Assembly: GCF_020037015.1 (NCBI RefSeq) | Contig: NZ_JAIQDE010000017.1 | Coordinates: forward strand, 62,001-126,000 | Reading direction: 5' to 3' | Source: Corallococcus sp. AS-1-6 | GTDB lineage: Bacteria > Myxococcota > Myxococcia > Myxococcales > Myxococcaceae | Length of the DNA stretch: 64,000 nucleotides | Shown: positions 26,858 through 35,795 of the stretch, piece by piece | Layout: each line of letters begins with the position of its first letter | Position numbering within the stretch: the stretch's first letter is position 1 | The notes under the pieces: generated by a model | Database searches by the model: none | Told to the model about the DNA's origin: nothing | What the model saw: only the letters and a program-made list of their open reading frames with translations | Position numbers and translations under genes: made by a program

Positions 26858-29155
26858 ATGCTAAAAATCCAGACATGTTCAATTCTTTCCTTGGGGCTCT
26901 TGGCTCTGTCGGCTTGTCAGGCTGCTTCTTCGCCTGACGGCGAGTTGGGGGCGATAAACACTGCGAAAGTCCAACAGGCAGTCGAAACGCCTGTGAGCAG
27001 GGTGACTGCCCAGGCCACATGGGTTGGCTATCTCAAGGTCCGGAGTCGGAGCAGTGGTTCTTGGACGACGCCGACGACTGCCAACCGTCAGTGGAAAAGC
27101 AGCTACAGCTTCGTCTCTCCCGTCGTGGTCACCATGATACCGGCGTCCATGTTCGCGCTGGTCGAAATCAAGCCTGGGTTCTCCAGCTTTGACCTCGTGG
27201 ATGACTCCACCTTCCAGGGGACGTCGGTCCTGAAATATGACGCGAAGTGCTTCAGGGCAACGCCGGGGAACTTTGCGTTCATGCAGTTCCCCACGGACAG
27301 CAGTTATTCGTTCCAGCCTTCTCCATTCAACGGTTCTACGTGCTGGGGAACTGGCACCCAGGGAGACGTCACGACTCCGGCGAACATCGGGTGGCACGCG
27401 TACAACACGATGAGCTTCGCGAATGAGTTTGTTTTCCCTGTTCCTGCAGTGGATGCGCCCCTTCGACTGCATCACACGAAGCACTTCATCACGGTGGATG
27501 GTGCGATCGTCCAGAGCGTTCCCTCTCCGTTGCCCTATGGAACCATGCCTGTGGAGTGGGAGTTCGAGTGGGATCTGATGCCCGAAGATCCCGACGTCGA
27601 TCTCGTTCTGAGCGCTGATGGCTACGAGAGCTGGTTGCCGAAGGCGACCATCTCTACCGGGGGGACGTCCCTGACCAGCACTGCGCAGATCGAGCCAGGC
27701 TCCACTTTGGTCGTCAAGGCGAAGGCCCAGCCCAAGGATCCGTCGTTGCCCGCAGTCGCGATGAAGCAGGTCACCTTCCTGCTCGGATCTTCAAGCCTCC
27801 CGGGCATCGCTATGAACAGGACGCCCCAGGATCTTGTGGTGAATGGCGACGATGCGGATTTGATTTTCGAGCAGGACCGTAACGCAGCATATGGACTCAA
27901 TTCCGTAGATCCATTCACTGTCGAAACGCCGTTTGGTTCGTTCACCGAAGCGACCTCGGAGGTGTCTTCGTTCGACTTTGGTGGCTATGGGGAGATCATG
28001 GCGGTGGGGATTACGGAGAATGACCGCATGGTCTATTCGCGGATCAAGGACCCGTCCGCTACTCCAGGGTTCCCCCTTCCTCCTGTGGAGGGCCCGCTGC
28101 TTCTTCCCAAGCGCGTGGCCTCTTCGTACATCGCTGACTCGTGGAAGTTGGATGAGAACAGCATGCTCAAGCAGGATGACGACGATAGTGACGCGCTGCC
28201 CGCTTCAATGCAGAACACGCATCAAGGGGATGCTCTGTCGCTTTTCGAGGAGTACCGGGGCTTCATCGTAAAGGGCTCCCATGTCCGGACGAAGCCGTCT
28301 GAACCGGACTATTTTCTTGAAGACGAAATGAATACAGATGTGTCCATCGCAGGGATTGGCCGGTTCGCGAATGCGACAAACCTGAAGGTCCGCCTTCTTG
28401 GGAATATGGACTATCTATTGACGAGCCGAGTCATTAATGCCAATCATAAAGGCGGCGTGCATAATGGTAATAAGTATTTTGTGCGCATGAAGCTTGAGTC
28501 AGGACGCCAGGGGACGTCCGAAGCTGTCGGGGGACCCGGTACTCCCAAGTTCATCGACCGCATCGCAATCGCGGATGACACACGTGCCGGGACTTGGGTC
28601 TCCACTATTGCTCATGAGTTGGGGCACACCGCAAACCTCCCTCATCACGGTGAAGGTGGTTTCTTTACGGCGAAGTGGGGAAATCTTGATCAGTATAGCG
28701 AGGCCTGTGAAAGTCCGCTTAAGCCTGAGGGCGTGTACTCGAAGGGGAAGGTTCTGCTCATCAATCCTCCCAGTCTGACTCGACACGCTGCATTGCCTTA
28801 TGAAGAGCCGAACGGAGTCATGGTTGGTGGCTCATGCCTTGAGAATGGTGTGGGAGGGCGCTTCAGTGGAGATGCGGATTGCATCATGCGTACCCCTCCC
28901 CAGGCCTTCATTCCAAATATTGATGGGCGCCGGATCGAACGCGAGTGGGTGACAGAACCCGAGGGGACCTCTCTTTGTGAGTCGCGTCTTGGGACTCGTT
29001 TCGAGGTTAACGACCCTCTTCCCAGATACGGCGATGCGGCGCCGGGCCGGGGGGAATGCGCTCGGAAGGTTTGTGTCAATGACAACCACGTGCATGCCAG
29101 CTATAGCCAGTCGGCCTGCACGCTACGACGGGATACGATTAGGTCCTGTCAGTAG
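26858..29155 (+). CDS. Zincin-like metalloprotease lipoprotein in lower-GC DNA
   Basis: 765 residues from ATG 26858; an upstream TTG at 26831 is also in frame. A lipoprotein signal (LSLGLLALSAC) precedes about 550 residues without a recognised domain. Near residue 586 is the zinc motif HELGHTANLPHH, fitting HExxHxxxxxH, the metzincin-like pattern with the usual Gly replaced by Asn. Several Cys follow, probably as disulphides. It is likely a surface-anchored protease or a zincin fold of other use. Codon choice and GC are visibly lower than in all neighbours, and the flanking spacer (26664-26857) is also AT-richer, suggesting recent transfer. Confidence 0.7.
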   Translation: MLKIQTCSILSLGLLALSACQAASSPDGELGAINTAKVQQAVETPVSRVTAQATWVGYLKVRSRSSGSWTTPTTANRQWKSSYSFVSPVVVTMIPASMFALVEIKPGFSSFDLVDDSTFQGTSVLKYDAKCFRATPGNFAFMQFPTDSSYSFQPSPFNGSTCWGTGTQGDVTTPANIGWHAYNTMSFANEFVFPVPAVDAPLRLHHTKHFITVDGAIVQSVPSPLPYGTMPVEWEFEWDLMPEDPDVDLVLSADGYESWLPKATISTGGTSLTSTAQIEPGSTLVVKAKAQPKDPSLPAVAMKQVTFLLGSSSLPGIAMNRTPQDLVVNGDDADLIFEQDRNAAYGLNSVDPFTVETPFGSFTEATSEVSSFDFGGYGEIMAVGITENDRMVYSRIKDPSATPGFPLPPVEGPLLLPKRVASSYIADSWKLDENSMLKQDDDDSDALPASMQNTHQGDALSLFEEYRGFIVKGSHVRTKPSEPDYFLEDEMNTDVSIAGIGRFANATNLKVRLLGNMDYLLTSRVINANHKGGVHNGNKYFVRMKLESGRQGTSEAVGGPGTPKFIDRIAIADDTRAGTWVSTIAHELGHTANLPHHGEGGFFTAKWGNLDQYSEACESPLKPEGVYSKGKVLLINPPSLTRHAALPYEEPNGVMVGGSCLENGVGGRFSGDADCIMRTPPQAFIPNIDGRRIEREWVTEPEGTSLCESRLGTRFEVNDPLPRYGDAAPGRGECARKVCVNDNHVHASYSQSACTLRRDTIRSCQ

Positions 29156-29188
29156 TGCATGGGCCGGAACGGTCTTCCTGGATGTGAC

Positions 29189-29944
29189 TCAGGAGGACTG
29201 TTCCAGCTTGCGCAGCGTCTCCACCAGCTTCTGCATGCGTTCATGGTGCGTGCCGGGCCAGAAGACGCGCTGGCAGCCGGGGCACTGCTGGAAATGGCTG
29301 TGGCGTTGGGTCACGCCTTCCGGGACGCGGCCCTGCACTTCTTCCGGCGTCGCGGTGGACAGCGGCGCGTTGCAGGCGATGCAGCGGGAGAAGGGCCTCA
29401 TGCGCGACGTCAGGCCGTACCTCCGCACCACCTCCACCAACTGGTGCGCTGGATCCGTCTCCCGCGGGTAGTAGCCCAGCACCACCTCCGAGCGCTTCAG
29501 CACGCCCAGGTCCCGGGTCAGCAGCACCCGCGCTTCGTCGCGGGACACGCGCGCCAGCGTGTCGTCTGGGGAGTCGTTGCGCCAGAGCGTGTCGAAGCCG
29601 AGCATCCGCAGGAAGCCGGACAGCCTCCCCAACCCCACGTCCAGGATGAAGCGCGGCATGTCCGGGAGGGGCGGGCCTACTCGTGCCACCCGCGGCGCTG
29701 ACGGATCCGACGCCGGATACACGTCAATGCGTGTGTCCGCTTCCGCCCTGTCCCCGAAGCCCACCGGCTCGCCGTCCACCAACACCACGTCCACCTCCGG
29801 ATGCGGCGGACCCAGCGACTCGATGAGGTCCTTCACGGACGGGCTGCCCTGCAGGACGTGCGTGAACGTCTGCCCCCGGCGCTCCGGTGCGACGAAGTCG
29901 TTCAGTGCGCCGTGGATCCGCACCGTGAGCTGCCGTGATGACAT
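29189..29944 (-). CDS. Mut7-C RNase domain protein with N-terminal ubiquitin-like domain
   Basis: 251 residues from ATG 29944; AAGGAG is 6 bases upstream. Residues 1-85 match the Mut7-C ubiquitin-like/ThiS fold (VRIHGALNDFVAPERRGQTF, DVVLVDGEPVGFGD). Residues about 95-250 are a Mut7-C PIN-type RNase domain: FILDVGLGRLSGFLRMLGFD with acidic residues, LLTRDLGVLKR, and a zinc ribbon formed by CIACN and CPGCQRVFWPGTHHERM. It is a putative RNA nuclease with a fused beta-grasp domain. The gene converges with the metalloprotease gene (33-base spacer) and diverges from the EEP lipoprotein gene. Confidence 0.88.
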   Translation of the reverse strand: MSSRQLTVRIHGALNDFVAPERRGQTFTHVLQGSPSVKDLIESLGPPHPEVDVVLVDGEPVGFGDRAEADTRIDVYPASDPSAPRVARVGPPLPDMPRFILDVGLGRLSGFLRMLGFDTLWRNDSPDDTLARVSRDEARVLLTRDLGVLKRSEVVLGYYPRETDPAHQLVEVVRRYGLTSRMRPFSRCIACNAPLSTATPEEVQGRVPEGVTQRHSHFQQCPGCQRVFWPGTHHERMQKLVETLRKLEQSS

Positions 29945-30183
29945 CCTGGACTCCTTGTGTCCTGCTGCGTCGTAGCCGGCGCCCTGATGTCTTCCTTTGA
30001 ATCCCCGCCTTCCCCAGCTACGGGCCGGTGAAACTCTCGGATTCTTGAAACACGATGATGCAATCCTCACGGGCGGTCAGGGGACAGCCTTCCTGCAAAC
30101 TTCTATAATCACGCGCCAGTCGGCGTGCCGAAGCCGATGGGTCACCCCCTCGACACCCTCGGAAGCAAGGATCCAGGCCTCGT

Positions 30184-31410
30184 ATGGCAATAAAGCTCTC
30201 CCCGTTCCTCCGCCCCTTCCTGGCGCTGGGTTTCCTGGCGCTCGCATGCGGCGAGGGTGACGAGCCCATCCCGCCTCCGGACGCGGGGACCTCCTCCGAT
30301 GCCGGGACCCGCCCTGACGCGGGCACCACCGAGGATGCGGGCTCCGACGCGGGAGGGTCCACGGACGACGCGGGCACCACCGAGGACGCTGGGACCGACG
30401 TGGATCCGGGCACCGATGATGCCGGCACCACGGAGGATGCTGGCACCACGGAGGACGCTGGCACCACGACCGACGCGGGCACGACGACCGACGCTGGCAC
30501 CACGACCGACGCGGGCACCACGACCGACGGGGGCACGACGACCGACGCTGGCACGACGACCGACGCGGGCACCACGACGGACGCGGGCACGACGGATGGC
30601 GGCTCGGACTCCGAGGCTGGCTACACGCAGATCCGCCTGATGGCCGCCAATCTCACCAGCGGCAACGGCCAGGACTACGACCCCGGCCACGGCATCCGGC
30701 TGATGCAGGGCGTGAAGCCCGACGTCGTGATGATCCAGGAGTTCAACTACAAGACGGACTCGGCGGCGGACATCCGCGCCATGGTCGATACGACCTTCGG
30801 CCCGGGCTTCTACTACTACCGCGAGACCGGCGCGCAGATCCCCAACGGCATCATCAGCCGCTTCCCCATCATCGACTCGGGTGAATGGACGGACACCCAG
30901 GTGTCCAACCGCGACTTCGCCTGGGCCCGCATCGACATCCCGGGCCCGCGCGACCTCTGGGTCGTCAGCGTGCACCTGCTCACCAGCGGCTCCGGCGTCC
31001 GCAACACGGAGGCCACCAACCTGGTGAAGTACATCAAGGCCAACGTCCCGGAGAGCGACTACCTGACCATCGGCGGCGACTTCAACACCGACTCCCGCTC
31101 CGAGTCGTGCATCACCACCTTCAAGCAGGTGGTCGACACCGCGGGCCCGCACCCCGTGGACAAGAACGGCAAGGACGGCACCAACGCCAGCCGCAGCAAG
31201 CCCTATGACCACGTGCTCGTGGACGCCGACCTGCGCCAGTACCAGGTGCCCACCGTCATCGGGAGCAGCACCTTCACCAACGGCCTGGTGCTCGACAGCC
31301 GCGTGTACACGCCCATCTCGGAGATCTACCCGGCGATGAACACCGACAGCGGCGCGTCCAACATGCAGCACATGGGCGTCATCAAGACGTTCCGCACGCC
31401 CAACTTCTAA
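30184..31410 (+). CDS. Endonuclease/exonuclease/phosphatase-fold lipoprotein with DAGTT repeat
   Basis: 408 residues. A lipoprotein signal (LALGFLALAC) leads to about 110 residues of Asp-Ala-Gly-Thr-Thr repeats (about 35-140), then an EEP domain (about 150-405). The catalytic blocks are visible: MAANLTSG, VVMIQEFNY (metal-binding Glu), GGDFNTDSRSES, KPYDHVLVD and MQHMGVIKTF (His). Such domains act as DNases or phosphodiesterases. The repeat would be a flexible spacer holding the enzyme away from the membrane. It converges with the DUF1279-like gene over a hairpin. Confidence 0.85.
   Translation: MAIKLSPFLRPFLALGFLALACGEGDEPIPPPDAGTSSDAGTRPDAGTTEDAGSDAGGSTDDAGTTEDAGTDVDPGTDDAGTTEDAGTTEDAGTTTDAGTTTDAGTTTDAGTTTDGGTTTDAGTTTDAGTTTDAGTTDGGSDSEAGYTQIRLMAANLTSGNGQDYDPGHGIRLMQGVKPDVVMIQEFNYKTDSAADIRAMVDTTFGPGFYYYRETGAQIPNGIISRFPIIDSGEWTDTQVSNRDFAWARIDIPGPRDLWVVSVHLLTSGSGVRNTEATNLVKYIKANVPESDYLTIGGDFNTDSRSESCITTFKQVVDTAGPHPVDKNGKDGTNASRSKPYDHVLVDADLRQYQVPTVIGSSTFTNGLVLDSRVYTPISEIYPAMNTDSGASNMQHMGVIKTFRTPNF
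30272..30600 (+). repeat. In-frame 15-base tandem repeat encoding DAGTT
   Basis: Degenerate to near-perfect 15-base units (core GACGCGGGCACCACG) encode D-A-G-T-T/T-D-A-G-T variants. The units near 30465-30600 are the most alike. The array is inside the nuclease lipoprotein gene and keeps frame, so unit number could vary without harming the reading frame. Confidence 0.85.
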
Positions 31411-31431
31411 CGGGCGCTCCGGAAGGCAACG

Positions 31432-31468
31432 CGGGCCGGTCATCGGGAGCTCCCCGGTGCCCGGCCCG
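31432..31468. terminator. Hairpin between convergent genes at 31410 and 31476
   Basis: Arms CGGGCCGG (31432-31439) and CCGGCCCG (31461-31468) pair perfectly, with an inner CGGG/CCCG pairing in the loop. The structure fills the 65-base spacer between convergent genes and is followed by CCGTTTCAG on the plus strand. It is likely a bidirectional terminator. Confidence 0.55.
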
Positions 31469-31475
31469 TGCCGTT

Positions 31476-31856
31476 TCAGAGCATGTCGCTCCACTTGTGC
31501 CGGTGGCGCTCCAGGAAGCGGGCCACCGGCGGGATGCGCGCCACCAGCGGCGTCAGCACGAACACCGCGCCCAGCCGCAGCGGCTTGATGACCTGCGTGG
31601 CCACGTAGGCCGCGCCCCACGCCCCCGCCTGCTCCCCCGCGCCCTCCGGGCGGAAGCCGGCGCGGATGGCCGCCCAGAAGCCCACCATCGACAGGCCGAA
31701 GCTCAGCCAGTACAGGGCGAAGGCCACCGGGCCGTACTCCAGCAGCAACGCCTTGAAGCGAGCCATCAACGGCGGCTTCGCCGCGGGGGGCGTGGTGGTT
31801 TCGGGTGGGGCGATGTCGGGAGTGGAAGGTTTCACGTCGGGCTCAACAGGCGCCAT
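31476..31856 (-). CDS. DUF1279/FAM210-like membrane protein
   Basis: 126 residues. A Pro/Thr-rich N-terminus is followed by KALLLEYGPVAFALYWLSF and a second hydrophobic helix after GAAYVATQVIKPLRLGAVFV, ending in a basic amphipathic tail (ARFLERHRHKW). The order matches the DUF1279 family, small membrane proteins with an N-terminal K-x-Y-G motif. The function is unknown. It diverges from lspA with a 120-base spacer. Confidence 0.7.
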   Translation of the reverse strand: MAPVEPDVKPSTPDIAPPETTTPPAAKPPLMARFKALLLEYGPVAFALYWLSFGLSMVGFWAAIRAGFRPEGAGEQAGAWGAAYVATQVIKPLRLGAVFVLTPLVARIPPVARFLERHRHKWSDML

Positions 31857-31976
31857 GGGCGCACCATGCCCGAAACGGGCGGACTCCGGGAGGGAGAGGG
31901 CAGGCGGGCCGGCGGCCTGCGGCCCGGGTCCGGGTTGTCAGGGCTCCCGGGGGCGCGATAGAGGTTCGGACACCCC

Positions 31977-32606
31977 ATGAAAGCCTCCCTCCGTCTCCTC
32001 CTCGTGGTGGTCCTCGCCGTGCTGGCGGCGGATCAGGTGACCAAGTACCTGGCCGTGTCCCGGCTGACGGAGGCGCTGGATGGACGCAGCGGCCTGTCGC
32101 GCGTGTCCGGCTTCCTGAGCGAGCGGAACCTGGACAACGACCCTCCGGTGGAGGGCGTGTTCCGCAAGAACACCCGGCCGTACCGCTTCATCGAGGACTA
32201 CTGGCACTTCCGCTACGTGGAGAACCCGGGCGCGGCGTGGGGCATGTTCTCCAGCCTGCCGGAGACGGCGCGCAAGGCGTTCTTCCACGTGGTGAGCCTG
32301 GTGGCGCTGGGCTTCATCCTGACGCTGTACCGGAAGACGGAGCCGTCGCAGAAGCTGGTGCGCGTGGCGCTGGCGCTCATCACCGGCGGCGCGCTGGGCA
32401 ACTTCGTGGACCGGCTCATCCGGGGCTACGTCATCGACTTCATCGACTGGCACTGGCGCAACCAGCCGGGCATGCGCTGGCCCACGTTCAACGTGGCGGA
32501 CGCGGCCATCTGCGTGGGCGTGGCGCTGATGCTGCTGGACTCGCTGCGCCGTCCGGAAGCCGCCGCCGCGCAGCCGCTGCCCCAGGGCAGCAGCCCGCAG
32601 CCGTGA
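31977..32606 (+). CDS. lspA: Prolipoprotein signal peptidase II (LspA), first copy
   Basis: 209 residues with four membrane helices. Signal peptidase II cleaves the signal peptide of diacylglyceryl-modified prolipoproteins. Family blocks: DQVTKYL in the first helix, VENPGAAWGMF, GGALGNFVDRL (catalytic Asp) and FNVADAAICVG (second catalytic Asp). A periplasmic insertion of about 35 residues after the first helix makes it longer than E. coli LspA (164 residues). It forms a set with the second copy 32 bases downstream and lgt, in a genome with many lipoproteins. Confidence 0.93.
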   Translation: MKASLRLLLVVVLAVLAADQVTKYLAVSRLTEALDGRSGLSRVSGFLSERNLDNDPPVEGVFRKNTRPYRFIEDYWHFRYVENPGAAWGMFSSLPETARKAFFHVVSLVALGFILTLYRKTEPSQKLVRVALALITGGALGNFVDRLIRGYVIDFIDWHWRNQPGMRWPTFNVADAAICVGVALMLLDSLRRPEAAAAQPLPQGSSPQP

Positions 32607-32638
32607 CGCGCGGGGGTGGGCTGGTATAAGCCCTCTCC

Positions 32639-33253
32639 GTGCCGCGCAAATACGTCATCCTCCTCGCCCTCACGCTGGGCGTCATCGTGCTGGACCAGTG
32701 GACGAAGTACCTGGTCGTGCGCGACCTCACCACCCGCTTCGACGGGGCCACCACCCTGTCGGAGCGGCTGGGCGCGTTCTACTCGCCCGCGCAAGAACCG
32801 GGCTTCCGGGGCCTGCACTTCCAGCCGAAGACGCACGTGGAGGTGGCGGAGAACTTCTTCCGCCTGCGCTACGCGGAGAACCCGGGCGCGGCGTGGGGCA
32901 TGTTCCGCGACCTGCCGCCGCACCTGCGCGGCCCGCTCTTCCACCTGGTGAGCCTCGGCGCGGTGCTGCTCATCGTCTTCTACTTCCGGAAGCTGTCCGG
33001 CACGGACCCCACGGAGGTGTGGGCGCTGTGGGGCCTGCCGCTGGTGCTGGGCGGCGCGCTGGGCAACTACATCGACCGCGTGGCGCGGGCCTTCGTCATC
33101 GATTTCCTGGAGGCCCATTGGTACGACAAGGCCGCCTGGCCGTCGTTCAACGTCGCGGACATGGCCATCTGCATCGGCGTGGGCATGCTCGTGGTGGATG
33201 CCTTCGTGCGCAAGGAGAAGCCGGAGTCCTCCACTCCCGCGAAGGCCGCGTAG
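32639..33253 (+). CDS. lspA: Prolipoprotein signal peptidase II (LspA), second copy
   Basis: 204 residues from GTG 32639. The same blocks occur: DQWTKYL, AENPGAAWGMF, GGALGNYIDRV and FNVADMAICIG, with both catalytic Asp intact. It shares with copy one the insertion of about 35 residues after helix one. The two copies are clearly paralogous but diverged over much of their length. Tandem lspA genes beside lgt are known in Myxococcus xanthus, where LspA is the target of the self-made antibiotic TA (myxovirescin) and extra copies affect resistance; whether that holds here is inference. Confidence 0.93.
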   Translation: MPRKYVILLALTLGVIVLDQWTKYLVVRDLTTRFDGATTLSERLGAFYSPAQEPGFRGLHFQPKTHVEVAENFFRLRYAENPGAAWGMFRDLPPHLRGPLFHLVSLGAVLLIVFYFRKLSGTDPTEVWALWGLPLVLGGALGNYIDRVARAFVIDFLEAHWYDKAAWPSFNVADMAICIGVGMLVVDAFVRKEKPESSTPAKAA

Positions 33254-33339
33254 TGGCGTGACGGGGCGGGGAATGTCCCTGCCGCCCGTCCCGGTTGTCC
33301 CCGCCGTTCGTCCGGGCCGCCCGGGCCAGAGGTCCCCCC

Positions 33340-34641
33340 ATGCTCCCCGTCCTGCTGCGCCTGTCCTTCACCACGCTGTGGATGCAGCTCCTGCTGTACG
33401 CCGCCGCGGTGGGGGTGGTGGCCTCCGTCGCCGTCAACGGCTGGAAGGGCACGCTGGGGCCGGTGGACGAGAAGACGGGCCAGGAGGGCCCCGCGCCGCT
33501 CCAGGACAAGCTCCTGCGCGCGGTGGGGTTCGCGGCGGTGGGCGGCTTCCTCGCGTACTTCGGCCTGAAGTACGCGCTGCCCGCGGACGCGTTCCCCGGC
33601 GGCAAGGGCGAGGGCATCCCGCTGCACACCTACGGCCTGCTGCTGGCCCTGGGCTTCTCCACCGCGGTGGCGGTGGCGGGCCGGCTGGCGCAGGACGAGT
33701 GGCGCCGCGTGACGTTGGTGCCGGGCAGGGGCTGGGTGGACACGGAGGGGCCCCAGAAGCGCGAGCAGGTGATGGACCTGGCGTTCTGGGTCCTGGTGGG
33801 CGGGCTCGTGGGCAGCCGCGTGCTGTTCGTGCTGGTGAACTGGCAGGACTACGCGCGCGACTGGACGCAGGTCTTCTCCCTGGGCGGCGGGCTGGTGTTC
33901 TACGGCGGCCTCATTGGCGCGGGGCTGGCGGCGTTCCTCTTCGCCCGCAGGTACGACCTGGACTTCCTGCGGCTGGCGGACGTGTGCATCCCCACCGTGT
34001 CGCTGGGGCAGTGCCTGGGGCGCCTGGGGTGCTTCTCCGCCGGGTGCTGCTGGGGCGACATGGCCGGGAGCCACTCGCACACGGGCGTCACCTTCCCGGG
34101 CTCCGGGCTGGCCCAGGACCTGTTTGGCCGGCTGGGGGGCGCGTCCAGCCTGGCGTATGGCTCGCAGGCGGGTGACGGCCGCTTCGTGGTGGAGTCCACC
34201 GGGCAGGTGCTGCACGAGTGGGCGCCGGGCGCGGTGCGCATCTCCGACTGGGTGGCCCAGCATGGCACGACGCTGCCGGTGTACCCCACGCAGCTCTTTG
34301 AGTCGGTGGGCCAGTTGGTGCTCTTCGTGGCGCTCCTGTACGCGCGCCGCTTCCGCCGCTTCCACGGGCACATCTTCGCCCTGTGGCTGATGGCCTACGC
34401 CTGCCTGCGCACCACGGTGGAGCTGTTCCGGGGCGACGTGGAGCGCGGCACCCTGCACGGCCTGCTGGAGTCGCTGGGGGCCCAGGGGCTGGCCGGGGCG
34501 GTGCCCCTGGAGGCCTGGTACAACGTGTCCACCAGCCAGTTCATCTCCCTGTGCATGTTCACGTTCGGTGCGCTGCTGATGGCGCGCCACCGACCGGCGG
34601 GTGAGGCCGCTGGCCTGGGGCCTACACCGTCGGCGGCCTGA
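33340..34641 (+). CDS. lgt: Prolipoprotein diacylglyceryl transferase, extended form
   Basis: 433 residues from ATG 33340, well above the 260-300 usual for Lgt. The enzyme moves diacylglycerol from phosphatidylglycerol to the lipobox Cys. Visible blocks: LHTYGLLLALGF, GGGLVFYGGLIGA, and the signature region GRLGCFSAGCCWGD, a variant of the canonical GRxGNF form, then YPTQLFES. The extra length lies in about 85 N-terminal residues and in a loop after the signature (about 245-310). It acts just before the LspA step encoded upstream, so the three genes form one lipoprotein-maturation operon. Confidence 0.9.
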   Translation: MLPVLLRLSFTTLWMQLLLYAAAVGVVASVAVNGWKGTLGPVDEKTGQEGPAPLQDKLLRAVGFAAVGGFLAYFGLKYALPADAFPGGKGEGIPLHTYGLLLALGFSTAVAVAGRLAQDEWRRVTLVPGRGWVDTEGPQKREQVMDLAFWVLVGGLVGSRVLFVLVNWQDYARDWTQVFSLGGGLVFYGGLIGAGLAAFLFARRYDLDFLRLADVCIPTVSLGQCLGRLGCFSAGCCWGDMAGSHSHTGVTFPGSGLAQDLFGRLGGASSLAYGSQAGDGRFVVESTGQVLHEWAPGAVRISDWVAQHGTTLPVYPTQLFESVGQLVLFVALLYARRFRRFHGHIFALWLMAYACLRTTVELFRGDVERGTLHGLLESLGAQGLAGAVPLEAWYNVSTSQFISLCMFTFGALLMARHRPAGEAAGLGPTPSAA

Positions 34642-34681
34642 GGTTGCGAGCCGCGCCCGGGTTGGGGACACTCCCGGGAAC

Positions 34682-35782
34682 ATGCCGCCGCCCGACAACG
34701 CACGGCCCGCCGCCAAAGGTGGGGCCCGGCCCGCGCAACAGGACGCCAGTTCCTCCAGCGAAGCCGCCCTCCAGCAATGCGAGGAGCTGGAGGCGGCCAT
34801 CGCGGAGCTGCGCCACAGCTACGAGCAGTACTTCCTGGGCATGGAGCGGCAGGCGCCCATCCGCGCGCATGAGGACCTGAAGAAGCGGATGTTGAAGCTC
34901 AAGGGCGCCTTCATCCGCAGCACGTCGGTGAAGTTCCGCGTGCAGAGCCTCCACAACAAGTTCCTCACCTACGAGCGGCTGTGGACGCGCACGCTCCAGG
35001 AGATTGAAGCCGGCACCTACCGCCGCGACCTGGCCAAGGCCCGCCGCCGCGCCGGGACGAAGCAGGCCGGCGCCACGGGCGACCGCCCGAAGGGCGTGGT
35101 GGAGCTGCCCGAAGAAGTCGACGACATGGACTTCGAGGAGATTGAGGAGCTCACCGGCCGCCGCCCCATCAACGAGCCGAAGCTCGCCTCGGAGTACCTG
35201 GAGGCGCAGGCCCCGAGCGGCACGCCCTTCCGGGGGACTCCGGCGGTGGCGCCCGTCGCGGCGCAGCCGGCCGGCGCGCCCCGGGGCACGCCCGCGGGGC
35301 TGGTGCCGCCGAAGCAGTCGGTCCCGGCGGTGTCGCCCGTGAGCGGGCTGCCCTCCATCGCGCCCGTGGGGACCCCGGCGGCGGGGACGTCGAAGCTGCC
35401 GTCCGTGACGCCGGCGGTGGCCGCGGGCGGGACTCCGGCGGCGGGACGTCCGGCGGTGCCTCCGGGCATGGCCACCAAGGCTCCGGTGGCGGCCCCCCAG
35501 CAGCCCGCGCGTCCGGCGGCTCCTGCCGCGGCGGCGCCCCGTCCCGCGGCGGCCGGCCCCGGTGGCGGCATGTCCGACGACAAGCTGCGCGCGGTGTACG
35601 ACGCGTACGTCACCGCGAAGCGCCGCTGCCAGGAGGACACGTCCAAGCTGTCCTACGAGTCGGTGGCCGCCACGCTGCGCAAGCAGGTGCCGGAGCTGCT
35701 CAAGCAGCACAACGCGAAGGCCGTGGAGTTCAAGGTCGTCATCAAGGACGGCAAGGCCTCGCTCAAGGCCGTGCCCAAGTAG
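34682..35782 (+). CDS. Protein with coiled-coil N-terminus and Pro/Ala/Thr linker
   Basis: 366 residues from ATG 34682. The N-terminal 150 residues are charged and helical (ALQQCEELEAAIAELRHSYE), probably coiled coil with many Arg/Lys, followed by an acidic EEVDDMDFEEIEELTG patch. A linker of about 130 residues is rich in G-T-P and P-A-A repeats (GTPAG, GTPAA). The C-terminal 70 residues (SDDKLRAVYDAYVTAKRRCQ to KDGKASLKAV) form a compact alpha/beta domain seen in myxobacterial proteins of unknown role. There is no signal peptide. It lies 13 bases before the kdsC-like gene and is likely cotranscribed. Confidence 0.65.
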   Translation: MPPPDNARPAAKGGARPAQQDASSSSEAALQQCEELEAAIAELRHSYEQYFLGMERQAPIRAHEDLKKRMLKLKGAFIRSTSVKFRVQSLHNKFLTYERLWTRTLQEIEAGTYRRDLAKARRRAGTKQAGATGDRPKGVVELPEEVDDMDFEEIEELTGRRPINEPKLASEYLEAQAPSGTPFRGTPAVAPVAAQPAGAPRGTPAGLVPPKQSVPAVSPVSGLPSIAPVGTPAAGTSKLPSVTPAVAAGGTPAAGRPAVPPGMATKAPVAAPQQPARPAAPAAAAPRPAAAGPGGGMSDDKLRAVYDAYVTAKRRCQEDTSKLSYESVAATLRKQVPELLKQHNAKAVEFKVVIKDGKASLKAVPK

Positions 35783-35795
35783 CGAAAGGCGCGGC

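Noticed and set aside
30272-30600. Possible CRISPR array
   Set aside because: The 15-base units are contiguous, in-frame coding repeats without spacers.
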